Notes under the pieces: generated by a model
The model's input: the letters and a program-made list of their open reading frames with translations, nothing else
The model's database searches: none
Told to the model about the DNA's origin: nothing
Position numbers and translations under genes: made by a program
Shown: positions 27,618 to 36,068 of the stretch, one piece after another
Layout of the letters: the number at the start of each line of letters is the position of its first letter
How positions within the stretch are numbered: the first letter of the stretch is position 1
Assembly (NCBI GenBank): GCA_017648105.1
Contig: JAGCJH010000074.1
Location: 1-40,195 of the forward strand
From: Tidjanibacter sp.
Lineage (GTDB): Bacteria; Bacteroidota; Bacteroidia; Bacteroidales; Rikenellaceae
Length of the DNA: 40,195 nucleotides
Direction of reading: 5' to 3'

Positions 27618-29750
27618 TTACAAGTTTTCCAAACAATACTCCACCATCTTCTCCCTCACATTGACACTACCATAGGGCATCATCGAGTGGTTGTCATCGG
27701 TGTAAATCATCATATCTATCTGTTTGCCAGCCTCCACAAACTCATCTACGATTGCATAGGTATTCTGGATATGCACATTATCATCCGCTGTACCGTGCAT
27801 CAGCAGGAGTTTGCCTTTCAGGTTGGCAGCATAACCAATAGGCGAAGGCTCATCATATCCCTCTGCATTGGTCTGTGGCAGACCATTGACCCTCTCGGTA
27901 TATACAGAGTCATAGTAGCGCCACGAGGTTACGGGTGCAACCGAGATTGCCATCTTGAAGGTATCGGCACCTTTGAGTATGCAGTTGAGCGCCATAAAGC
28001 CACCATAACTCCAACCATAGATACCAACCCTCTCAGCATCAACATAGGGCAAAGTCTTAACCCACTCGGCAAAGGCAATCTGATCCTCTGTTTCGAGCCT
28101 ACCCATAATGCCATAGGTGCTCTTCTTGAACTCAGCCGAACGGAAGCCAGTACCTCGGGGGTCGCAATCAACCACTATGTAGCCGTGCTGAACAAGTACA
28201 TCCTCCCAATCAATACCCCAGCGGTCACGCACATCCTGCGAGCCAGGACCACTATACTGAGTGAGCAGAACGGGGTATTTCTTTGTAGGGTCGAAGTCTG
28301 CGGGCTTTTTGATATAACCATTAAGCACATCGCCACGAGGAGTCGTAAAGGTAATAAACTCCCTTGTGGGCAGACCAATCTCGGCAATATAGCGTTTCAA
28401 CTCGGCATTTGCTTCCAAAGTATCCACCAACCTACCATCACCCTTATGGAGGGTCACAGTATTGGGCGTAGAGGCATTGGAGAAATAGGAGATATAGTAT
28501 TTGCATCCTGCGCTGGGTACGATGCGATAGGTACCATCGGTGGTCGAGAGGCGTTTTTTACCCTTACCATTAACACCCACAGAGTAGAGCTCCCTACGCA
28601 GAGGCGAGCCCTCGGTCGAGAGATACCAAATCTTCCTATCGGTAGCACACACAACCTCCGTCACATTCCACTCGCCCGAAGTAACAGGCATCAGACCACC
28701 CTTCGAGAGCGAAGAGAGGTAGAGGTGGTTATAGCCACTGCGCTCACTCAAAACCAAAAACCTATCCGAGTCGGAGAGGAATGTGATTGTACCATTCGAC
28801 AAACCGTCGATATATTTGTCATCCTGCTCGGCATATATAACCCTCTGCGAAGCGTCGCCAACAAGATAGACTTTCAAGTCGTTCTGCAAGCGGTTGATTA
28901 CATAGTAGTAGAGCTCGCCATTGGGAGTCCAGTTGAAGAAGGGAATATAGAGGTCACCCGTATGCTCACTACTCACACACTCTGTAACACCATCTGCGAT
29001 ATCGTAGATATGGAGCGACACAGTGGAGTTCTCCTCTCCCGCCTTGGGATATTTATACTTGAAGAGTTCGGGATAGGGAGTGCCCGTGAGGAATTTCATA
29101 AAGCCAAACTCCTTCACTCTACTCTCGTCACTTTTGAGGAAGGCAATTTTGCTACCATCGGGCGACCAGCAGAAGGCGTGGTCAATACCCCACTCCTCCT
29201 CATACACCCAGTCGGGCATACCATTGATAATGTGATTCCACTCTCCATCCTCAGTAATTTGGTAGGTAAACTTCTGCGAGAGGTCGTTGATGAAGATGTT
29301 GTTATCTTTCACATACGCCACCTTCTTGCCGTCGGGCGAGAAGATAGCGTAGCGCACATCATCGCTCTTATCCACATCCATAAGTTCGGCACTCGCCAAA
29401 TCATAGACTGCATAATGGGAGTAGTGGGAACGACGATAGAGGGGGCGTGAAGATATTCGTAAGAGTATCTTGCTCTCGTCAGGCGAGAATGTGTAGTCAC
29501 TAACCGAGCCATCAATGAAGCCGAGATCCACTATGAGTTCCTTTTTGCTACTATCCGAGTAGGAGCAACGATAGATACCCTTCATCTGTCGAATGGTATA
29601 GTGCTCTCCATCATTCATTGAGCGCAAACCACTCACACTCTTTTGTGCAAATTTTCCCATAGCGATGTCGGCATACGAGAATTTGGGCTGTGCCATCACA
29701 ACCACAGCCGAAAGAAGAAGGAGCAACAGTGTAAGCGAATATCGTTTCAT
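27618..29750 (-). CDS. Dipeptidyl peptidase IV family (S9B) exopeptidase
   Basis: This 710-residue protein has a Sec signal (MKRYSLTLLLLLLSAVVVMAQ), an N-terminal beta-propeller and a C-terminal alpha/beta hydrolase domain. The DPP4 double-Glu motif is present (PDWVYEEEWG). The catalytic triad reads Ser581 in GWSYGG, Asp656 in HGTADDNV and His688 in TDDNHSM. DPP4 enzymes remove X-Pro or X-Ala dipeptides and are used by Bacteroidales for peptide feeding. I started at MKRY; an in-frame Met 24 bases upstream lacks a reason. It heads an operon with the TonB receptor and the HMA protein. Confidence 0.93.
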   Translation of the reverse strand: MKRYSLTLLLLLLSAVVVMAQPKFSYADIAMGKFAQKSVSGLRSMNDGEHYTIRQMKGIYRCSYSDSSKKELIVDLGFIDGSVSDYTFSPDESKILLRISSRPLYRRSHYSHYAVYDLASAELMDVDKSDDVRYAIFSPDGKKVAYVKDNNIFINDLSQKFTYQITEDGEWNHIINGMPDWVYEEEWGIDHAFCWSPDGSKIAFLKSDESRVKEFGFMKFLTGTPYPELFKYKYPKAGEENSTVSLHIYDIADGVTECVSSEHTGDLYIPFFNWTPNGELYYYVINRLQNDLKVYLVGDASQRVIYAEQDDKYIDGLSNGTITFLSDSDRFLVLSERSGYNHLYLSSLSKGGLMPVTSGEWNVTEVVCATDRKIWYLSTEGSPLRRELYSVGVNGKGKKRLSTTDGTYRIVPSAGCKYYISYFSNASTPNTVTLHKGDGRLVDTLEANAELKRYIAEIGLPTREFITFTTPRGDVLNGYIKKPADFDPTKKYPVLLTQYSGPGSQDVRDRWGIDWEDVLVQHGYIVVDCDPRGTGFRSAEFKKSTYGIMGRLETEDQIAFAEWVKTLPYVDAERVGIYGWSYGGFMALNCILKGADTFKMAISVAPVTSWRYYDSVYTERVNGLPQTNAEGYDEPSPIGYAANLKGKLLLMHGTADDNVHIQNTYAIVDEFVEAGKQIDMMIYTDDNHSMMPYGSVNVREKMVEYCLENL

Positions 29751-29771
29751 TTTTGGTAATTTTTCTGGGTG

Positions 29772-29802
29772 CAAAATTATTGGGTTAGCGTGTGGCGGTC
29801 AA
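29772..29802 (-). promoter_or_regulatory. Promoter of the DPP4-receptor-HMA operon
   Basis: On the minus strand TTG (29800-29802), a 20-base spacer and TAATTTTG (29772-29779) fit the Bacteroidota pattern. The DPP4 start is 21 bases downstream. Confidence 0.6.
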
Positions 29803-29847
29803 TACCTTGAAAAGTGTATTTTCGTCGCCCACTATACTCATTTATGA

Positions 29848-30702
29848 CTACTTACACGCTTTGAGGCTCATATCAAGACTCTTGATTTGGTGGGTCAGAG
29901 CACCCACAGAGATGTAATCCACGCCAGCCTCTGCGTATGCCCTCATAGTATCGAGCGTAATACCACCCGACGCCTCGGTGCTGCAACGACCTGCTACCTT
30001 CTCAACAGCCAAGCGAGTCTGCTCAGGCGTGAAGTTATCGAACATAATCCTATCCACTCCACCTGCCTCAAACACAAGGTCGATATCCGAAAGCGACCTC
30101 ACCTCGCACTCGATGGGTATATTCTTACCCTTCTCGGCAAGATATTTCTTAACGGAGTTGATTGCGGGCACGATACCACCTGCAAAGTCGATGTGGTTAT
30201 CTTTGAGGAGCACCATATCGAAAAGACCGATACGATGATTCTCGCCACCGCCAATCTTCACTGCCATCTTATCGAGCACCCTCATACCAGGGGTGGTCTT
30301 GCGGGTGTCGAGCACCTTACACTGCGTACCCTCCAAGATTTTTGCATAAACAGCAGTCTGGGTTGCCACACCACTCATACGCTGCATAATATTGAGCACA
30401 ATGCGCTCTGCCTGCAAAAGTGTCTGGATGCGACCCTCCACATAAAAAGCAACATCTCCCACCTTCACACTTGCACCATCCTCCACGAGGAGTTCAATCT
30501 CAATGGTTGGGTCGAGCCTACGGAACACAGCAACCGCCACCTCGATACCAGCGATAATACCCTCCTGTTTTACCAAAAGGCGCATCCTACCTCGTGCATC
30601 GGCAGGGATGGTGGAGAGTGATGTGTGGTCGCCATCGCCAATGTCCTCACGAATGGCAAGTGTAATAAGTTCCTCTACGAATGGGATGTATTCTGCTTTC
30701 AT
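29848..30702 (-). CDS. nadC: Nicotinate-nucleotide diphosphorylase (carboxylating)
   Basis: This enzyme converts quinolinate and PRPP to nicotinate mononucleotide in de novo NAD synthesis. The 284 residues carry the type II PRTase signatures DTRKTTPGMR, NHRIGLFDMVLLKDNH, ECEVRSLSD and EASGGITLDTMRAYAEAGVDYISVGALTH. Length is standard. The gene stands alone; nadA and nadB are not in the window. A TATATTTG box lies 119 bases upstream. The assignment is secure. Confidence 0.96.
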   Translation of the reverse strand: MKAEYIPFVEELITLAIREDIGDGDHTSLSTIPADARGRMRLLVKQEGIIAGIEVAVAVFRRLDPTIEIELLVEDGASVKVGDVAFYVEGRIQTLLQAERIVLNIMQRMSGVATQTAVYAKILEGTQCKVLDTRKTTPGMRVLDKMAVKIGGGENHRIGLFDMVLLKDNHIDFAGGIVPAINSVKKYLAEKGKNIPIECEVRSLSDIDLVFEAGGVDRIMFDNFTPEQTRLAVEKVAGRCSTEASGGITLDTMRAYAEAGVDYISVGALTHQIKSLDMSLKACK

Positions 30703-30777
30703 ATCGATTAAAATGTTTTAATTTTCTCTTTATCGTTAATTTTCTATCACCTTGTTCTCTTTTCGGTTAATTTATTA

Positions 30778-30785
30778 TAAATTTG
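30778..30785 (+). promoter_or_regulatory. Possible -7 box of the kinase-VWA-WG operon
   Basis: TAAATTTG matches TAnnTTTG on the plus strand, with TTG (30752-30754) 23 bases upstream, slightly too distant. A leader of about 120 bases would follow. It overlaps the divergent nadC promoter region. Confidence 0.4.
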
Positions 30786-30820
30786 CGCTACTCGCCTCGC
30801 AAAATACGGCAATTAACCCA

Positions 30821-30828
30821 CAAATATA
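30821..30828 (-). promoter_or_regulatory. Promoter -7 box of nadC
   Basis: The minus-strand sequence TATATTTGTGGGTT repeats the context seen before the porin gene (TATATTTGTGGGTG). It lies 119 bases before the nadC start. Confidence 0.45.
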
Positions 30829-30909
30829 TAAATTCTTTTAGAATTTATCATATAATCTCCTTCAAAAAAAGGTTTTGTACCTTACAAAAAAGAGTATTAC
30901 TAAAAACAA

Positions 30910-31767
30910 ATGAAGAACAAAATATTGATAAACACACTCATCGAATCACTCTCTTTCGAGGACAAGATGTTCCGCACGATTCCAGATGTTGAGCCGAGAA
31001 TGAGCCCTATGGGCGGTCCGAAATTCACATCGGGGCGCAATAGCGCCGTCTTTGATGTAATGAGTCGTGGCAAGCGTTACGCTCTGAAAGCCTACACAGA
31101 GCCACTCCCCTACGGAGAGGAGATTTGCCGTGTTGCACAAACCCTCCCCGAGCACCTCATCATTCATCCCAAGATGTACTGCGAGGAGTTGTGGGTGGGC
31201 GACCGTTACACGGATGTTATGCTCTACGATTGGGTCAATGGTCGCTCCTTTGATTGGTGGATTCGCAAGGCACACTACGACCGTAGTAGTCAAAAACTTA
31301 GGGAGCTGGCACGCAAGTTCACAGACCTTGCAATCGAAATGCTCGACAGCGATTGGAGGCACGGCGACATAAAGCCCGAAAACATACTCGTGCGAGAGGA
31401 CGGCTCACTTATTTTGGTCGATTGCGACACACTCTATTCGCCCACACTCCCTGCTCGCAAATCGTTGGGCACACCCCACTATATCCACCCTGCACGCAAG
31501 GATGCATACGATAGTCACATAGACGACTACTCAATCGCTCTCATACTACTTTCATTGGAGGCTTTGAGGCGCAACATCGAGCTCTACAATGGCGAAACAA
31601 TGGTCGCACTCCCAAGCGAAAACACCCCCGAAACCCTCCTTCCACTCTTTGCAGACTGCGATGCACTCGTGGTTCTCTACGAAGCAATGCGCTCGGAAGA
31701 TTACAAGATAGACAACCTCAAACAACTACTAATCAATGTACAACGCACAGATAACACGCAAGAATAA
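30910..31767 (+). CDS. Serine/threonine protein kinase-like protein
   Basis: This 285-residue single-domain kinase has no membrane segment. The ATP-binding loop is weak (SGRNSAVFDV, 41-50), but the key residues are present: beta-3 Lys60 (RYALKAYTE), catalytic loop HGDIKPEN (151-158, Asp153 and Asn158), metal-binding Asp171 in DCD instead of DFG, GTPHYIHP (187-194) in place of the APE region, and DDYS (205-208). It should be active. A downstream VWA gene overlaps it by 32 bases, and a pseudokinase-WG gene follows. Related kinase/VWA pairs occur in bacterial stress and conflict loci, so a signalling role with the VWA protein as partner or substrate is plausible (inference). Confidence 0.85.
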   Translation: MKNKILINTLIESLSFEDKMFRTIPDVEPRMSPMGGPKFTSGRNSAVFDVMSRGKRYALKAYTEPLPYGEEICRVAQTLPEHLIIHPKMYCEELWVGDRYTDVMLYDWVNGRSFDWWIRKAHYDRSSQKLRELARKFTDLAIEMLDSDWRHGDIKPENILVREDGSLILVDCDTLYSPTLPARKSLGTPHYIHPARKDAYDSHIDDYSIALILLSLEALRRNIELYNGETMVALPSENTPETLLPLFADCDALVVLYEAMRSEDYKIDNLKQLLINVQRTDNTQE

Positions 31768-32581
31768 GGGTGCAATAATGATACTCATAGACCGTTCGGG
31801 CTCAATGGAAGAGGAGGTCTATTTTGAGGGTCGCACGATGACCAAAGCACAAGCACTCTGCGATGCCGTAAATGCACTCATCACAGAGATTATCAATCGC
31901 TCACACCGAGAGCGTTATGTTGGCGACTATTTCGACTTGGCAATCATCGGCTATGCGGGCGACAAGGCAGAATCGTTACTCGGCAGCGGTTTCAAGCGAA
32001 TTGTAGATGTCAGCACCATAGACACTCCCGTGCGCATCATCCGCCGCACACGACGCCTACCCTCTGGCAAACAGTTCGACACCCTCATCGAAAGGCGTGA
32101 GTGGATAACACCCTTTGCCAAAGGTCGCACACCTATGGGCGAGGCGCTGAAAAAGGCACGCAGGATGTGCGCAGCGTGGTGTCGTAAGCACCCCGACAGT
32201 TTTCCACCAATCGTCATAAATATCACCGATGGCGAGGCTACGGATGCATCACCCGACCAACTTCGCACACTCGCCTCCAAGTTGCGCTCGGTCAGTACCA
32301 ACGACGGCAATGTCCTGCTTGTCAACATCCATCTTGCGTGTCAGTACGACACACCTTCTCCTGCCGTGCGTTTCCCCTCGGAGAACACACCCTTGCCTGT
32401 CAATCGCCACTCGCAACTCCTCTATGACATTTCCAGCACCCTACCCTCGCTCTACAACAATGCAATAATCTCTATGCAGGGCGGCGTGCCACCCTTCCGT
32501 GCGATTTGCTACAACTCGCCAATCAGCGAACTTGTAAGCCTGCTTGCCATCGGTTCGCTCGGAATCGACCAACTAATCTAA
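31736..32581 (+). CDS. von Willebrand factor A (VWA) domain protein, TerY-like
   Basis: This 281-residue cytoplasmic protein has a nearly stand-alone VWA domain. The metal-ion-dependent adhesion site is complete: DRSGSM (19-24, DxSxS), Thr132 in KGRTPMGEAL, and Asp165 in INITDGEATD. This layout resembles TerY-type VWA proteins rather than surface adhesins; no signal peptide or anchor is present. The C-terminal 60 residues (ISSTLPSLYNNAII...) end the TerY-like region. The start overlaps the kinase gene by 32 bases, and the stop lies 13 bases before the pseudokinase-WG gene. It probably binds a partner through the metal site and may be phosphorylated by the kinase. Confidence 0.87.
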   Translation: MYNAQITRKNKGAIMILIDRSGSMEEEVYFEGRTMTKAQALCDAVNALITEIINRSHRERYVGDYFDLAIIGYAGDKAESLLGSGFKRIVDVSTIDTPVRIIRRTRRLPSGKQFDTLIERREWITPFAKGRTPMGEALKKARRMCAAWCRKHPDSFPPIVINITDGEATDASPDQLRTLASKLRSVSTNDGNVLLVNIHLACQYDTPSPAVRFPSENTPLPVNRHSQLLYDISSTLPSLYNNAIISMQGGVPPFRAICYNSPISELVSLLAIGSLGIDQLI

Positions 32582-32594
32582 AATCCCCCCGAGT

Positions 32595-34070
32595 ATGACA
32601 CACTTTACCATAGATGCCTACTTTGAGGCGCTCCACTCACACCACCAGCGCCACCCTCGACTGACCGATATGCACCCTCTATCACACCTCTCGCACAACG
32701 GTTATCGCCTGGCGCAAAATACCATAACTTTTTCTCTATCGGACGGCAAGAAGTTATGGAATTTAACACTCCCCACAAAGGAGGGTTTCGAACTCACACG
32801 CAAGGAGATAGAGGTGCGCATCTCACAAGTGGCACGCCACCCACTCTTTGTTGAGGCGCACTATTTTCCCAACGCTCTCACACTCTTTGACGAAAGCGGA
32901 AAGTGTCTTGTTTGTCAGGGTATTTTGCAGGAGGCATACACCCCTTTGACGGACTTCATACGCCTAAATTGCTCCTCCAAGCGTCGCTCAAACCTACGCA
33001 CCGCACTACAAAATGTAGCGATGGCTTGCCGCACACTCCTCCGTGACGGCATCCATCACGGCTCACTTGACTACCACTCACTAACCTTCGATGAGAGTGG
33101 CACGCTCTACATTGCAGATTACCCACTCTCCACGCAGAAAACCTCGGACTATATACACCTTGCCGAAGCCGCCATACTGCTCTTTGTGGCAGGGTGCGAC
33201 ATCGAGGCATACAAAATACTCATTCAGCGCAAACCCTCGCCAGAGGATTACCAGAGGCGACTGCGCCACATCCTCTCCGCAGCCGAGCACTACGACATCT
33301 CTCCCCTCATAAGGCTCGCAAAACTCCTTGCCACACCTGCCAACGGCAACACCTTTGCAGAGGCTATTGAGCAACTCTCCTGCGAGGGTTTTAGGGCTAT
33401 GCCGCTACTGCATAGTCTGCTCGCCACACACCACCAAGCAGGTACAATTACTGTTTCTCCCTACGATCACGATGAGTACATAGAGGGCGAAATGGTGGAT
33501 TTTGCAAAGTGCGATGAGGTCTATCAAAGCGACCAGATTGTGCGCTTCCGCAAAGGGGATATTTGGGGTTATGCCCACTGGAATGGCGAGTACATAGCCA
33601 TAGAGCGCATCATACTCTATGCCAACGACTTCGCAGAGGGGCGTGCAGTAATTCGCACCAAGCGTGGATATGGTATGATAGATACCTCTGGGCGTGTTGT
33701 GATGAACGATGTATGGGAAGATTTGTGCTGGTATGGCGATGAGAATATAGCCACCGCCTCGGATGAGAATGGCAAGTGGTACATCTTCGACCGTTTGGGT
33801 CGCAGACTTTCAACAATCCCCGCAGAGTGGTTGGGCGATCCTTCGGAAGGATTTGTGGTGGCTCGCAAGGGCAAAAAGTTTGGCTACTATGCCACAAATG
33901 GCGACCGCCTCACGGACTTCATCTACGACGAAGCATTCAGTTTCTGCAATGGCGTGGCACTCGTAACCAAAGGCAAATCACGATATCACATCGACACCAC
34001 ACTCCATCGCATATCCAACAATCAAGAGGAGATTGTCAGGAAATTGAGAATTGAGAATTATTTCCCTTAA
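32595..34070 (+). CDS. Degenerate kinase fused to WG repeats
   Basis: This 491-residue soluble protein has an N-terminal half (about 25-260) that aligns in order with a kinase fold but lacks catalysis. The catalytic loop reads HHGSLDYHSL (154-163) with Ser for the catalytic Asp, DFG is ADY (174-176), and the beta-3 Lys is not evident (WNLTLPTKEG). The C-terminal half (about 310-470) contains WG-type beta repeats: GDIWGYAHWNGEYIAIERII, GYGMIDTSGRVVM, GKWYIFDRLGRRLS and KFGYYATNGDRLTDFIYDEA. The repeats are likely a binding platform and the pseudokinase a regulator of the neighbouring kinase. The last codons fall within a 9-bp repeat array, so the C-terminal end (LRIENYFP) may be recent. Confidence 0.75.
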   Translation: MTHFTIDAYFEALHSHHQRHPRLTDMHPLSHLSHNGYRLAQNTITFSLSDGKKLWNLTLPTKEGFELTRKEIEVRISQVARHPLFVEAHYFPNALTLFDESGKCLVCQGILQEAYTPLTDFIRLNCSSKRRSNLRTALQNVAMACRTLLRDGIHHGSLDYHSLTFDESGTLYIADYPLSTQKTSDYIHLAEAAILLFVAGCDIEAYKILIQRKPSPEDYQRRLRHILSAAEHYDISPLIRLAKLLATPANGNTFAEAIEQLSCEGFRAMPLLHSLLATHHQAGTITVSPYDHDEYIEGEMVDFAKCDEVYQSDQIVRFRKGDIWGYAHWNGEYIAIERIILYANDFAEGRAVIRTKRGYGMIDTSGRVVMNDVWEDLCWYGDENIATASDENGKWYIFDRLGRRLSTIPAEWLGDPSEGFVVARKGKKFGYYATNGDRLTDFIYDEAFSFCNGVALVTKGKSRYHIDTTLHRISNNQEEIVRKLRIENYFP

Positions 34071-34146
34071 AGTCCTTAGAGCCCTTAGAGTCCTTAAAGT
34101 CCTTAAAGCCCTTAAAGCCCTTAGAGCCCTTAAAGCCCAAAGTCCC
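34064..34146 (+). repeat. 9-bp CCCTTAAAG tandem array, copy 3
   Basis: Eight perfect-length 9-bp units (CCCTTAAAG with TCCTTAGAG-type variants) run from the stop codon of the WG gene to just before the shared terminator. This is the longest of the three arrays in the window. Confidence 0.85.
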
Positions 34147-34163
34147 TAACAATAAATCAACAA

Positions 34164-34209
34164 AAAAAACCTCCCACAGCCTACTTTTCGTAACTGCGGG
34201 AGGTTTTTT
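34164..34209. terminator. Shared terminator of the WG gene and prs
   Basis: AAAAAACCTCCC pairs with GGGAGGTTTTTT, and an inner CAG/CTG extends the stem across one mismatch. Both arms carry A or T runs, so it can stop transcription from either side of this convergent junction. Confidence 0.85.
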
Positions 34210-34246
34210 CAAGTGCAACGAGTCAAACGCTCGTTATATGGATTGT

Positions 34247-35197
34247 TTACTTTTTGCCAAAGATAAACTGCGACGAAATCTCACGATAATTGTGTACACG
34301 CTCGATGACATCAGCCAACATATCGGCAACGCTCAACACGGTAAATTTCGAAGTATCCTTGTCGGTACGCAAGGGGAGAGTGTCGGTCACGATAATCTCA
34401 TCGAGTTGGCTCTCTGCGATGCGCTCATAAGCGGGACCACTCAACACGGGGTGGGTAATCACGGCACGCACGCTCGATGCACCCATCTCCATAAACATAC
34501 CTGCTGCTTTGGTAAGGGTACCTGCGGTATCCACCATATCATCAAAGATGATGATATCACGACCCTTAACCTCGCCAATAGCTGTCATTGTACCAACCAC
34601 ATTGGGGCGCTCACGGTGTTTGTGGCAGATAACCAGAGGAGCCTCCAAATAGGATGCGTAGGTATTTGCACGCTTTGCACCACCGATATCAGGAGTAGCA
34701 ACCGAAAGGTTTTTGAGGTTAAGATTTTTGATATAGGGGACAAATACCTTCGATGCGTAAACGTGGTCAACGGGGATATCGAAGAAGCCCTGAATCTGGT
34801 CTGCGTGAAGGTCGATGGTAATCACACGGTCGCAACCAGCCGAAGTGAGGAGGTTTGCAACGAGTTTCGCACCGATAGGTACACGAGGACGATCTTTGCG
34901 ATCCTGACGAGCCCAACCGAAGTAGGGAATAACTGCCACTACCATATGAGCCGATGCACGACGAGCAGCGTCGATGGTCAGCAACAGCTCCATCAGGTTC
35001 TCTGCGGGAGGAGGTGTAGATTGCACGATGAATACGGTACATCCACGAATACTCTCGTTGAAGGTGGGCTGAAACTCACCATCACTAAACGGACTTACAG
35101 TCAAATTGCCAAGTTCTACGCCGTAGCTCTTTGCAATTCTTGCAGCCACAGCCTCCGAGCCTCGGCACGCAAAGATTTTCAATTTATGAATAGCCAT
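34247..35197 (-). CDS. prs: Ribose-phosphate pyrophosphokinase
   Basis: This enzyme makes PRPP from ribose 5-phosphate and ATP, feeding purine, pyrimidine, His, Trp and NAD synthesis. The 316 residues include the N-terminal FACRGSEAVAARIAKSYG and FSDGEFQPTFNESIRG, the ATP/Mg site TIDLHADQIQGFFD, the flexible loop YFGWARQDRKDRPR and the PRPP-binding loop IIIFDDMVDTAGTL. Class I length and motifs are complete. The start at MAIHKLKIF was preferred; the in-frame extension to 35260 crosses the promoter. The assignment is secure. Confidence 0.97.
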   Translation of the reverse strand: MAIHKLKIFACRGSEAVAARIAKSYGVELGNLTVSPFSDGEFQPTFNESIRGCTVFIVQSTPPPAENLMELLLTIDAARRASAHMVVAVIPYFGWARQDRKDRPRVPIGAKLVANLLTSAGCDRVITIDLHADQIQGFFDIPVDHVYASKVFVPYIKNLNLKNLSVATPDIGGAKRANTYASYLEAPLVICHKHRERPNVVGTMTAIGEVKGRDIIIFDDMVDTAGTLTKAAGMFMEMGASSVRAVITHPVLSGPAYERIAESQLDEIIVTDTLPLRTDKDTSKFTVLSVADMLADVIERVHNYREISSQFIFGKK

Positions 35198-35229
35198 TGT
35201 ATGTGTTAGATTTTGGGTTTTTCGTGTCG

Positions 35230-35260
35230 CAAATATAGCGCCCAAAAGCGGAATACGCAA
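35230..35260 (-). promoter_or_regulatory. Promoter of prs
   Basis: On the minus strand TTG (35258-35260), a 20-base spacer and TATATTTG (35230-35237) match the Bacteroidota consensus. The prs start is 32 bases downstream. Confidence 0.65.
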
Positions 35261-35348
35261 TTTTTCATCCGCTAATTATCAACATTTGACCAACTTTTTG
35301 ATTTTTACCTCTCAAAAGCGGTCTATTAATGGAAATTGTGGAGCTATG

Positions 35349-35942
35349 CTACCCTGCCACAGGAGCAGCAAGACACTCCTCAATGAAGGTAAGAATTTCC
35401 TCCCTGCCACGCCTCTTTTCTGACGAGGTGACAAACATTCGAGGCAACTCCTCCCACCACTCCGAGAGGGTGCGACGGTAGGTTTCAATGTTGCGGTTGG
35501 TGTCCCTCTGGCTCTGCTTATCAATCTTCGTAAAGACAATACCAAAAGGCACGCCCTCCCTGCCGAGAAGTTGCATAAAGTCGAGGTCGATTTTCAGGGG
35601 CTCGTGACGGCTATCCACCAACACGAAGAGATAGTGAAGCGCCTTCGCTTTTGTCACATAGTCGGTAATGATGGTGGCGAACTCCTTACGCACGGTCTGC
35701 GAAGTGCGAGCATAACCATAACCCGGCAGATCGACCAACCACCACTTTTCATCCACAAGGAAGTGGTTGATGAGTTTGGTCTTACCTGGGGTTGCCGACA
35801 CCTTAGCCAACTTACTCTCCGAGAGCATATTGATAAGCGACGATTTGCCCACATTACTACGACCTATGAAGGCAAATTCAGGCTTGCCGTGATCGGGAAT
35901 CTGCGAAAGTTTCGAGCTACTGAATTTGAATACAGTTTTCAT
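35349..35942 (-). CDS. engB: Ribosome biogenesis GTPase EngB/YsxC
   Basis: EngB assists late assembly of the large ribosomal subunit. The 197 residues contain the ordered G-motifs: G1 GRSNVGKSS, G2 around ATPGKT, G3 DLPGYGYA, G4 TKIDK and G5 TSSEKRRG. The DLPGYGYA motif separates EngB from other Era-like GTPases. The start MKTVFKFSS follows the promoter box TACCTTTG (35966-35973); the longer reading to 36041 runs through it. It stands alone and is divergent from the DUF4251 gene. The assignment is secure. Confidence 0.96.
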   Translation of the reverse strand: MKTVFKFSSSKLSQIPDHGKPEFAFIGRSNVGKSSLINMLSESKLAKVSATPGKTKLINHFLVDEKWWLVDLPGYGYARTSQTVRKEFATIITDYVTKAKALHYLFVLVDSRHEPLKIDLDFMQLLGREGVPFGIVFTKIDKQSQRDTNRNIETYRRTLSEWWEELPRMFVTSSEKRRGREEILTFIEECLAAPVAG

Positions 35943-35965
35943 TATAACGAGGATTTTTCTGGGGA

Positions 35966-35973
35966 CAAAGGTA
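35966..35973 (-). promoter_or_regulatory. Promoter -7 box of engB
   Basis: The minus-strand sequence TACCTTTG matches TAnnTTTG and ends 23 bases before the engB start. No convincing TTG lies 19-23 bases upstream. Confidence 0.45.
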
Positions 35974-36068
35974 CGCTTTTTTTCTTTCGCACGAAAGCTT
36001 AGGCAGGAATTTTGCAACCCCACAGCAGTAGCAAACAACAAACATCTAATTCTTTTATTCCATCTGCT

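Noticed and set aside
27687..29450. 587-codon plus-strand frame
   Set aside because: Shadow of the DPP4 gene, which has all catalytic motifs and a signal peptide.
34064..34146. CRISPR array
   Set aside because: The 9-bp units are directly abutting with no unique spacers.
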